In this document: piece after piece, positions 55,562 to 64,000 of the stretch
Numbering within the stretch: position 1 is the first letter of the stretch
How the letters are laid out: each line of letters starts with the position of its first letter
Assembly: GCA_977006965.1 (NCBI GenBank)
Contig: OZ345372.1
Span: 1,426,001-1,490,000 of the forward strand
Origin: Phymatolithon calcareum
Taxonomy: Eukaryota > Rhodophyta > Florideophyceae > Hapalidiales
Direction: 5' to 3'
Length of the DNA stretch: 64,000 nucleotides
Translations under genes and position numbers: made by a program
Notes under the pieces: generated by a model
Told to the model about the DNA's origin: nothing
The model's input: only the letters and a program-made list of their open reading frames with translations
Databases searched by the model: none

Positions 55562-58500
55562 TTACTCATCTTTCACCATTAAATTACATATAGCGACTGC
55601 CCCACTCTGCAGTCCACCAACAAACAACTTGCATGCTTCACTGTATTTCCAGGAGGAATAAACAGGACCCGGAAAATTCCCAAGCAGTGTGTCTTCTGCG
55701 GGTACATTCGCGTAAACCGAATAATTGCGGCCGTATGCTTCTGCCGTATACGCGGGGAAACAATCCGGCCATAGATGAGGCGTTTGCTGTCCACAACTCC
55801 GAATAATCTCCTCCGCTTCTGTGTCCGTCATTTCGTAGTTAGTGTCACTGCCATGCTCGCTCGACGTTTCATCTAGAGAATCGCTCGATCCTTGGTCCGA
55901 TTTCCAAACACAATTTCGCGTGTCTTGATTCCAAATGATGACTACGTCATAATCGTCTCGGGACACAACGTGCGATCCGTCACCGCTTTCAGATACCGCC
56001 TCAACATACGTCTCGTGCCCTTTCAAGGCAGCTCCGATTTGCATTCCTGATTCGACGTCCCATATGCGAACAGTTTTGTCCCAGGATCCCGAAACGATCC
56101 GTTGGCCATCCGAGCAGAACGAAACACTTTGGACCGCATCTCTGTGACCTTGAAGAGCGTTCCCACTTTGATTACACATCTCCGTGTCCCACAATCGAAC
56201 AGTTTTGTCACGAGAACCGGAGACCACCTGTCGCCCGTCATGACTGAACGAAACGGAATACACTTCATCTGTGTGCCCTTCCATTGGGTAACCAATCTGC
56301 TTGCCCGTACGCGAGTCCCACAAACGTACCGTTCCATCGGCCGACCCAGACACAATTCGAAGCCCGTCATGGCTTAACGCAACGGCCTTCACGGGTGCGG
56401 AATGCCCATATTCAAACACAGTTGCTTCCGCTTCCACGCGTGTGTCCCAAATGCGAACAGCGCCATCTAAAGACCCGGAAATTATTGTTCCCCCGTGAGG
56501 AGAAAACGCAACACTTGTCACTGAGCCGTTCACACTTGCGGATGTCCACGTATTTCTCCCACTGTTGGCGTCCCACAACCGAACTGTGCCATCATAGGAT
56601 CCTGATGCAATTTGACGTCCATCAAGACTGAATCTAACACATAGCACCGAATCTGTGTGTCCTTTAAACGGCTGACCGATACTCGTCCATGCGCACGTGT
56701 CCCATACACGAATTGTATTGTCGTCTGACCCCGTCACCAACCGTTGGTCCGTCCCACTGAATGCAACAGATGTTATGCTCTCTCCGTGCGCGTTGGCATC
56801 TTCGAAAATAGAATTCCCGGTGCAAATGTCCAGAACTTTCAGTGTTCCATCCTCCAGACCGATTGCAACTGATTGGTCGTCATTTGAAACAGCAACACAC
56901 AAAACATTGCGATGCTGTACGACTTCTCGAATCTGTGCACCGGTGCTCGCCTCCCAAATCATCAACGTACAACCATCAGCGCACGAAAATATCTTCTCGC
57001 CATCGCTGCTCACAGCAACGCCGTTCACGCACTCGCTGTGCCCGTCGAGAATACGCACTGCCGACCCAGTTGTCTCCCATTCCCAGACTGCGATCGATTT
57101 GTCCACCGACCCAGAGACAATCGTTTTTGATGCAGCTGCAAAAGTTAAGCAAAATACATCGCCAGTGTGTCCTTCCAGCCGATTCAATATGTCACCTGTC
57201 GACGCATCTGCGACAACAACATCACTGTCTGCTCCTGATGCGACAAAACGCCCACACGGAGACCAATCGACTGTCCAGCAATCTCCTTGCACGGGGATCT
57301 CCATGATCTGCGCGCTGCGCGGATCTGGGAAAAACGCGTTCACGGGCCGCAAATACGGCGTTGGTGTATGTGATTCGACGCTTTTCAAGTACGCGTCTAC
57401 AACAGCGTTCTCCGTCCTTAAGTTAAACAGCCGTCCGCACACTTGGAACAGAAACGGTCCCGGCCCTTCCGCTACTCTTCCCCACGACAATTGTATCGCT
57501 CTCCAAAGCAATTCGAAGCTCTGTCTCACTCTTTGTGGAATAAGTTCGTCCCCAAGCATCAGCAGACAGTCAAACTCCGATTTCAGTGCCAACATCCCAC
57601 CGGTCTTACCACGTGCGTGTGTCCAACGCGCATCCAATACAAGAGCGCCAAGTTCCATCATCAAATTTGCAGACACCAGGTGTCTGGCAAGTTCCACAAG
57701 AATATATCCGTCCTCTTCGACGGACCACCACGGTCTCGGTTTGTGCGCCAACAACGCTCTCTCAAATGAATCACCTTGATCTGCAATCAATGAATCTTCA
57801 GATGTACCCTGTTCCGGTTCCAGATATCCGTTCAGAAGCTCCGTGTGCCATACCGAGCTTTTCTTCATCGTTTCCCCCTGTCGTTTACAAAAGTCCAATT
57901 GTAGATCATGCAGCATAAGACCACCTTCTTTCCCCCGCCCTTCTTCAGTTTCCCGAAACGTGAGCTTACAAAGACTTAACCCGCTGAGAAGGCGCACGAC
58001 AGCCAAAGCAAAAGCCTTGTCGACCTTCCACATTCGGCTCAGGACTGACATTGGCACCCAAGCCTGGTTTCGCAGTACGCACAGACTTGTGTACAGATCG
58101 GCGATCGTGTGGTCAACGGCACCACCATGTGTTCTCTGCAGCTTTAGAAATCCAGCTTCCACAATTTTAAGGCTGAGGGCGAATTCTGCGTTCAAGCTCC
58201 GGCCTCCAGGCCCTTGCTCTTCACCGAGTTCAATGCTCTGTTTCTCCAGCAGTGAAGCATACTCGCCACATGCACTTTCAAAATCACCATGTTCACTTGC
58301 AAGGAAACCAACTGCGCTTCCTGCAACTGCCAGCGCTATCGGCAACCCGGCACAACTCTTTAGGATCCTCTCAATACTTATTCTCAGGTCGCCGGTGAGT
58401 TCTGCAAGCCCGTACTTCGCTGTATCTTGTTTCGCGTGCGTCATGAACATGCTCACAGATACATCCCCTAGCGCATCTCGTGGGGAGAAGTCGACATGGC

Positions 58501-59605
58501 GCCCAGCACAGTGCGCTATGTGCGTACTCCTAGTCGTTATTGCCATCCGGCTCTCCGGACAGCTCCTCAACAGCTGGCTAATGTCGCTCAAGAACCCGGT
58601 TTTGTTCTCGTCCGTAGGCCAGAGGTCGTCCACAAGAAAAAGACAAATTTTCCCATCGAACCACGCGACCGCGTAATCAATAACTTCCCGGAGCGAGTTG
58701 GACTGCTCCACCACAGACACAGATGTCGATGCCCCAGTAAGACGCATTATTTTTGCGACTTCTCCTCTGGCCGTGACGAACGTTGCTTTTTGACCTAGAG
58801 ACATGTATTGAATTCCTTGCGGAAAACGTTTTCGAATGTCGCCATCAAACGCAAGCCCCTGCAGCGCAATTGTCTTCCCAACTCCGGCCATTCCGAGGAC
58901 ACCATGCGCGGGCGTAATGACCCCACCAGTACGCACTCCAGTCGCCGCAGTCACTGTGGACGAAGAGGTCGGGAATAAAATAGATTCCTTCAAGATTCCT
59001 TCCGGGGTACAAGGCTTGCCATCCTCATCCTTTGCATCAAAGTTCAGAGTTGTGCCTAGGGGAAGTACGGGCGTGCTTGCTCCCACTCGATAGTCTTCTT
59101 TCTCATTACCGGTCATTTCCATGTTGTCGAGCTTGGTTAGAACGACACCAATGTTCTCTTCTGTGACGAACATCTCAATCAGAGTTTCCAGCTTAGTCGA
59201 GGCGATTTGCACTTGCTGTTCGACGGCATTCATGGTGTCGCTTAAAGCTGTAGCTCGGGTTGTTCGCCTAATCCAGGACTTGAATTTGGAGGATGCACTA
59301 CCTTTACTGCCCTTAAACGCCTTTGCGAAACCCTCCTCCAAGGTTGAATCGCAGCTCTTGAGAATGTCACGCACGGACGTAACTTTTTCCAGGAAGGCAG
59401 CACGGATGCGAGTAGGGGCGGACGCTGGCGCCGATCCAAGATGTGTCTCTACATCTTCCATTTGCCGCATAAGCTTGTCCAGATCACTGGTCAACTTTTG
59501 GAAGGTGCCAGGTCCCCGACGAAAGTTGCCAACTCGAGTCTTGATGCTACTCACAGTATAACGAGCCTCTCCGATGATGGCAAGAGCGAAGCCCGTGGGG
59601 TCCAT
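55562..59605 (-). CDS. NLR-type receptor: helical N-terminus, NB-ARC, WD40 repeats
   Basis: This is a STAND ATPase of the kind used in immunity and cell death (Apaf-1, plant NLRs, fungal NWD proteins). The frame is open to 59779 with GTG; the first ATG is at 59605, giving 1347 aa that start MDPTGFALAIIGEARY. Residues 1-150 look like a helical bundle, as in the HeLo-like N-termini of fungal NLRs (inference). The nucleotide-binding part has P-loop GMAGVGKT 238-245, Walker B FLVDDLW 323-329, sensor ITTRS (R359), GLPIALAVAG 420-429 and an MHD-like LHDLQ (H566, D567). About twelve WD40 repeats follow from 773 to near the C-terminus; repeats 5-10 are very alike (SGSxDGTVRLWD). All catalytic motifs are intact. 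No LRR and no TIR. It is divergent from the HET-like gene. Confidence 0.93.
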   Translation of the reverse strand: MDPTGFALAIIGEARYTVSSIKTRVGNFRRGPGTFQKLTSDLDKLMRQMEDVETHLGSAPASAPTRIRAAFLEKVTSVRDILKSCDSTLEEGFAKAFKGSKGSASSKFKSWIRRTTRATALSDTMNAVEQQVQIASTKLETLIEMFVTEENIGVVLTKLDNMEMTGNEKEDYRVGASTPVLPLGTTLNFDAKDEDGKPCTPEGILKESILFPTSSSTVTAATGVRTGGVITPAHGVLGMAGVGKTIALQGLAFDGDIRKRFPQGIQYMSLGQKATFVTARGEVAKIMRLTGASTSVSVVEQSNSLREVIDYAVAWFDGKICLFLVDDLWPTDENKTGFLSDISQLLRSCPESRMAITTRSTHIAHCAGRHVDFSPRDALGDVSVSMFMTHAKQDTAKYGLAELTGDLRISIERILKSCAGLPIALAVAGSAVGFLASEHGDFESACGEYASLLEKQSIELGEEQGPGGRSLNAEFALSLKIVEAGFLKLQRTHGGAVDHTIADLYTSLCVLRNQAWVPMSVLSRMWKVDKAFALAVVRLLSGLSLCKLTFRETEEGRGKEGGLMLHDLQLDFCKRQGETMKKSSVWHTELLNGYLEPEQGTSEDSLIADQGDSFERALLAHKPRPWWSVEEDGYILVELARHLVSANLMMELGALVLDARWTHARGKTGGMLALKSEFDCLLMLGDELIPQRVRQSFELLWRAIQLSWGRVAEGPGPFLFQVCGRLFNLRTENAVVDAYLKSVESHTPTPYLRPVNAFFPDPRSAQIMEIPVQGDCWTVDWSPCGRFVASGADSDVVVADASTGDILNRLEGHTGDVFCLTFAAASKTIVSGSVDKSIAVWEWETTGSAVRILDGHSECVNGVAVSSDGEKIFSCADGCTLMIWEASTGAQIREVVQHRNVLCVAVSNDDQSVAIGLEDGTLKVLDICTGNSIFEDANAHGESITSVAFSGTDQRLVTGSDDNTIRVWDTCAWTSIGQPFKGHTDSVLCVRFSLDGRQIASGSYDGTVRLWDANSGRNTWTSASVNGSVTSVAFSPHGGTIISGSLDGAVRIWDTRVEAEATVFEYGHSAPVKAVALSHDGLRIVSGSADGTVRLWDSRTGKQIGYPMEGHTDEVYSVSFSHDGRQVVSGSRDKTVRLWDTEMCNQSGNALQGHRDAVQSVSFCSDGQRIVSGSWDKTVRIWDVESGMQIGAALKGHETYVEAVSESGDGSHVVSRDDYDVVIIWNQDTRNCVWKSDQGSSDSLDETSSEHGSDTNYEMTDTEAEEIIRSCGQQTPHLWPDCFPAYTAEAYGRNYSVYANVPAEDTLLGNFPGPVYSSWKYSEACKLFVGGLQSGAVAICNLMVKDE

Positions 59606-61923
59606 GTCGAAGTGGTTTAGAGGCCGGGCTTGGGTTTGCACGGAGGAAGTGATGGAGGAGAAGGACGGTGGCTTGGTTGCCTGGAAGATGGGGGCATGGG
59701 GGCTGCGGAGGCTTGTGCGATTTTGTACCTGTTGCTGAACAAAGAGACACGCAACTAAGTCGACCCCACACAGAATCACACAGCAATTTCTGCGTGATTC
59801 TGTGTGAGGTCAAATTTGCATTGATTGGGAGGTATTCAACGATGTGACTAGCAGATATTTTTATGAAACTAAGGAGTTATGGAAGATCGGGCAACAGATC
59901 GGCCACCTTTTTTCCAATAATTGGATTTGCTGTATACAGTGGAATACAGACGGCGTGAATTTGGACAGTTAAATACAGTATATGCTCAGGGGAGAGACGC
60001 CAAATTTTGGTGTTGTACAATCAAAGAATGGACGTCCAAAAAAGCAGGTTAAGAAACAAAAAAATGCCCTCTTTCGTCTTAGATAGAGGGTTAGGACCGG
60101 AACTCATCGAGCAGTCCCTTCTATAAAAAATACATCATCGTGCTCATAGAGACCTGGCGCATAATTCTACTTCGAGACTCTGTGGATCTGAGCTCTGGTT
60201 CTTGAGATATTCGCAGATAAGTTCGAGTCGATCGATTTCTTCTCCACTTTTTTTGGAAAACCAGTCAAATTCTTCAGCTTGTGCATCATTGAGGGAGCCA
60301 AGGTGAGCGATCATCAATTACGCAACATTGCGGGCTAGGTGGCAGGCCGCTTACAACTCTGTCTGCCGTACTTCGAACAAGGCACTGAGAATGTGGTAAT
60401 AAATTTTATTATATTTGAACCACATTCCTGTTACGTTTGTGCTCATAAAGAGACGCCAACATCTCCGTGAGACGCACGGTATTAAATTTTCTAAATCCGA
60501 TATTCCTTTTCTCCCCCACGAAACCCAGGTCATCTGGCATTTTAGACGGTGCCCAAGCAGATTATTGCTCTCATACGGATCATCGAAAGTGACTTGCGAC
60601 AGTCACCTTGTCCTCGTGTGCTTTTCATTCACAGTGGAGTTTTTGGAGGAATTGGCAATAGCAACTTTCCCGAGAGACACTATTCTCACCGATTTTGTAC
60701 ACCTCCAACAAACACTCAACTACTGCCAGCTACCGCCCTGGCGTCCCGAAAATGTTGCCTATTGAACAAGTCTCGTTCTGCACTCTGCCTTCCGTTGAGC
60801 CTCCACTTCCTCGACCAGTAGAAGAATAACATCGCATCTGGATTACACCTTGCTAATTGTCACCAAGGAAGTCGTTCAATCTCTGTTTATATCGATCTCC
60901 GTCAGGTGTCAGAACTTCAGAACTTTAGTGAACGCAATAGAGCTGTGTCGGTAATGTGCGGTCTGCGGGTGGAGCCCTCGAGAAATTTGGATCCTATAGT
61001 GCTGCCGGGCCTGACCCGGTGCATCTGAGGAGCTCCATCCAGACTTCAACGTGGTTAACCCCTGGACTTCCGCTTCCCTAAACTAATCTACAAGAACAAA
61101 ATCGGATGGGAAGATAGGAGAACAAAGGAAACAGTTGGTCGATGCGGTCGCGCGAATAGAGGCAGATATTGCACGGCTACACCTTGGTTTTTGCTGTAGA
61201 TGCACGAGCTTGAAAGTTGGCAGGTGCTATGATCGTTGAGGTCGGAATCATGCGATACATTGGATTTCGGTTCGCTTTTGATCGCCGATAGACAGGCTCT
61301 CATGGCGGTTACTGAGGGCTACGAGCTGATTCGGTATAACTTTCGTGGCGCCGGCCCAAGAGCTTTCAGACACGTGCCTTGCGTGAAGAGTTTAAAGTGG
61401 GTCCAGTCTTAGGCACATCGTTACAATTTTCCTCATTAACAGTTCTGTCAAGGACGAAGTATGTTAAAGCCTTATCCGTCGATTTCAATAGAATGTAGGA
61501 ATCAACCTAGACAGCAAACTCATTCAAAGGACGTTTGCGAGAGTGAATTTATGGCTGTCTTGTTTGATGTTGCCGTAGCATCTCCTTGGTAGCAATTAGA
61601 ATGTCGTTCTCGCACGAAAGAATTGCTCATCCGCAGCACGCTTAGAGACAATCATTAACTCTGTACTCGCAAAACATCGCGTCAGTCATGATCAAGGTCG
61701 GCAAACGCCTCCACATTACACTTAATCAATATCGTAAAAGAGACAGTATACGTAGAAGGCTCATGCACAGCGGCCTCAGTATTCGCTCTAATTTACAGTA
61801 CAGCGTTGTACAATAAGTTAAGGAAGTTCTGTCGCAGCCGACATTCAGCTTGGCAAACACGACATCGTGCGGACTGACCGTTCCAATCAGAGGCCCATCC
61901 ACGTCCCAAACCTTGCACACGGT
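59606..61923. other. 2.3-kb region between divergent NLR and HET-like genes
   Basis: No gene supported. It presumably holds both promoters. A hairpin lies at 59768-59806 (cacacagaatcac / gtgattctgtgtg), just upstream of the NLR ATG on the minus strand. Another (gccgggcctgacccggtgc) is at about 61005. Confidence 0.45.
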
Positions 61924-63849
61924 ATGCCGCTAGGTGGCAGACTGCTGCGCAAAGTTCGCGCCGCTGCTCAGGTTGGCGCATCCATCGCAACCGAGCTCGC
62001 CGACACCGTCGCAGAAGTAGCCGCGCTCGCTGTACAGGAAGCTCACCCACCCCTACCGGAACGTGCCCCGCGCGACTGGACTACTGCCGGAACCGGGGAA
62101 GGCCATCTTGCGTGCGAAGATGAAAGTGATTGTGTTACCCTCTCGTTATTGGATACCATTCTCTGGCGCCGCTGGAAACTGCTTATGCACGAGATTAGTC
62201 GCCTGCTGCGGGAGGCACAGCAACCTGTGATTCGAGTTGAGAGAGTTCCCGCTCCGAAACTGCATTTGAAGCAGTTTGAGGATGAGGAGGAACGCGTGGT
62301 CGTCCTCCTGCATCAGTCTGCTCTAATTAAGCTGATGGAGATGCGCGCCCGTGTTGGGCCGATTGCGTTTGATGCCAGTGAATTAGGGGCTGACATAGGC
62401 TCTAATATAGCGGAGAACTTTGACAAAGATGCGAGAACTCTTGCGCTCGTGTACTCCAAGATAGAGCAATTCGAGGGCTTCGGTGTAACCACGTACGGTG
62501 AAAACGTGCGATTGCAACACGCGTGGTACGACGTGACGGGCATGATGTTGCTATGCGCGGACAGGATAGTGAATTCGGAGGAACGTGCAAAGTACACTGA
62601 TGACGCCGTGACCGACTTTCTGGGCTCTATCCATAAGCACGTGCAGGAAACACCATTTATCGAGCATGACTACAATGTTGTCGGACCGTTCAACAGTGCT
62701 GGACAGTACATGGCTTGGAGATCGCGTTGTGCCGAGTTCACATCCTGTGTTGTCAGATCGTCCTCAATTCCGCAGTGCGACATTTTCGCGATATCCTACA
62801 AGCACTGTGTGTACGAAGGGCTGTTTCGATGGTCACATGAGGGGGACGCGCAGATATCTGGTTTCATACAAGAACGTGCGAAGGAGGGCCGTTCAACATA
62901 TCTCTGGTTCGACCAGCTCCTCAAAACACAAATCATAGACAGGCGCGACTGGGTCATGGCCGGGCTAATGCCTTATCGAAAGTTCAACACACTTCGGGTT
63001 TGTCAGGTGGGCGCCCGACTCTTCGGTGCACACAATAGCCTTTTCAATTGCGACTGTTCGAAGAGCATGTGGATGGATATTGAGTTTTGCGTTGCGGCAT
63101 CCACAGGGAGGTACTTCATGCTCGACGGTGCATGCACGCCAAACGTTGATTCTAATCTCAATGCGGCCGTGGTCCGCACTTCGCTGCATGCATATATCGA
63201 AGTTTCGATGTGTGATGTCAAGGGCGCAAACGACGGTGTGCTAATGCCGGCAATGATTCTTTTCGCGTCCGCCGCGCACAACTACGCATGCAGGAGAGTG
63301 TATTCCAAGAGTGATGTACGCGAGGCACAAGAGTTTGGCTGCTGGTCGCTTTTACCGGAAACAAAGGGGAGAAAGCCATACTCTGTGACGTCTGTCGAGC
63401 TGGAAAGAATCATCCACAGGGCGCTCAAAGTTGCGTTTGTCACGCTGACCTCCAACCGGGCGGGAGGCGACGTTATTCGATTGACAACGATGATCGAGTC
63501 TTTTCCGCCTGTAAAAGGAGGAAAGATTACGCCGTTCAGTTTCCTCCCCGGTTTGGAGGTTCGCCTGTCGGACCGCCCGAGCTTTCCTCTCAAAGTCAAA
63601 ATGTTTGGAAATTGCGAGAATCCGGGGCAATACTGGGCTCTCCACGTCGGTAATGATGGAAAACTTGCATACGCGAATCTTGTCTGCGATGAAGACAGAG
63701 ATGCTAATCGCGTTATCTGTAGAATTGTTTCTGCCGCAAATCCTGGTGTCAGCCTCATCAAACAGACAAAGTCGCTGTTGCAGCTAGCAGGCATTAGCGA
63801 GAATATTGACTACGATTTTCAGCTACGCAAGTCGACCCGTACCTGGTAA
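61924..63849 (+). CDS. Unknown 641-aa protein with HET-like central region
   Basis: The frame is open from 61867 (GTG); the first ATG is at 61924. Residues 10-55 are Ala/Val-rich and helical. The central part resembles the fungal HET domain (Pfam PF06985) in three ordered blocks: DIFAISYKHC at 286-295 (HET: YxALSYxWG), YLWFDQLLKTQIIDRRDWVM to LMPY at 326-351 (HET: LWIDALCINQxx...DW...M..iY), and MWMDIEFCVAAS at 382-393 (HET: R.W..QE). The Trp-Gly after block 1 and the Gln of block 3 are missing, so the match is partial. The C-terminal 200 residues are beta-rich without a known motif. No signal peptide or membrane helix. The resemblance is my reading and needs a profile search; the gene itself is clear. 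Confidence 0.8.
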   Translation: MPLGGRLLRKVRAAAQVGASIATELADTVAEVAALAVQEAHPPLPERAPRDWTTAGTGEGHLACEDESDCVTLSLLDTILWRRWKLLMHEISRLLREAQQPVIRVERVPAPKLHLKQFEDEEERVVVLLHQSALIKLMEMRARVGPIAFDASELGADIGSNIAENFDKDARTLALVYSKIEQFEGFGVTTYGENVRLQHAWYDVTGMMLLCADRIVNSEERAKYTDDAVTDFLGSIHKHVQETPFIEHDYNVVGPFNSAGQYMAWRSRCAEFTSCVVRSSSIPQCDIFAISYKHCVYEGLFRWSHEGDAQISGFIQERAKEGRSTYLWFDQLLKTQIIDRRDWVMAGLMPYRKFNTLRVCQVGARLFGAHNSLFNCDCSKSMWMDIEFCVAASTGRYFMLDGACTPNVDSNLNAAVVRTSLHAYIEVSMCDVKGANDGVLMPAMILFASAAHNYACRRVYSKSDVREAQEFGCWSLLPETKGRKPYSVTSVELERIIHRALKVAFVTLTSNRAGGDVIRLTTMIESFPPVKGGKITPFSFLPGLEVRLSDRPSFPLKVKMFGNCENPGQYWALHVGNDGKLAYANLVCDEDRDANRVICRIVSAANPGVSLIKQTKSLLQLAGISENIDYDFQLRKSTRTW

Positions 63850-64000
63850 TCTAAACTTAAAGCGAACATGAACAACTTTTGCTTCCCCCAAGCCATAATG
63901 TGAGCAAGGACTCACGGGTGCGATGAGCCGAGCGCGTTGTGCTTGTGGCGGGTCGCGGGCGCAATAAGCTTTCTATCGAACTTCCTGGGGCAACAAATCC
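63850..64000. other. 3' flank of the HET-like gene
   Basis: Only 151 bases remain before the window ends. No feature seen. Confidence 0.4.

Noticed and set aside
56697-57779. 360-codon plus-strand frame inside the NLR
   Set aside because: It is the antisense shadow of the WD40 region; Ser/Thr/Cys-rich composition and no domain.
59606-59779. 58-residue upstream extension of the NLR frame
   Set aside because: It starts with GTG and contains no ATG; MDP at 59605 is a better start.

Overview
The window looks like nuclear DNA of a photosynthetic eukaryote, most likely a red alga (inference). The evidence: long, almost intronless genes; a ThiC with an organelle-type leader; a small one-helix protein starting MAFV, the Phe-type leader typical of red algal plastid proteins; typical eukaryotic genes (Raptor, kinesin-7, 60S P0, PP4 regulatory subunit); and decayed transposons between genes. 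The only well supported intron is an 87-nt one in the P0 gene. No bacterial operon structure is present.

Layout. 1-5.1 kb: no host gene; palindromes, a tandem duplication and a decayed LINE reverse transcriptase. 5.3-10.7 kb: a gene island with a small plastid-type membrane protein, ThiC, an HtrA2-like protease (all +) and a C2H2 zinc-finger protein (-). 10.7-15.4 kb: repeats and a rearranged DNA transposon carrying stacked fold-back palindromes. 15.7-31.4 kb: a second island with an unknown 147-aa protein, Raptor (+), kinesin-7 (-, convergent with Raptor), a broken partial copy of that kinesin, a frame-disrupted unknown gene, RPLP0 (-) and a possible small spliced gene (+). 31.4-45 kb: gene-poor, with one bZIP-like gene at 37.2-38.1 kb, a 398-bp pogo-type MITE, microsatellites, hairpins and many copies of the motif TACTGTA/TACAGTA. 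45.0-48.8 kb: a PP4R1-like HEAT-repeat protein with RPDSP motifs. 48.8-55.5 kb: transposase relics and degenerate repeated coding fragments. 55.6-63.8 kb: a head-to-head pair, an NB-ARC-WD40 NLR-type protein (-) and a protein with a HET-like central region (+).

The most interesting part is the last 8 kb. In fungi, HET, NACHT and WD40 modules occur fused in heterokaryon-incompatibility proteins. Here an NB-ARC-WD40 receptor with a four-helix-like N-terminus starting MDP sits divergently beside a separate HET-like gene, and decayed repeated coding fragments lie on the other side. This would fit a self/non-self or cell-death locus in a red alga. The NLR assignment is strong; the HET assignment and the functional pairing are inference.

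Start codons were set at the first ATG of the open frame where the frame extends further upstream with GTG or TTG. Intergenic stretches are described as far as they can be read by eye; no alignment or database search was run.
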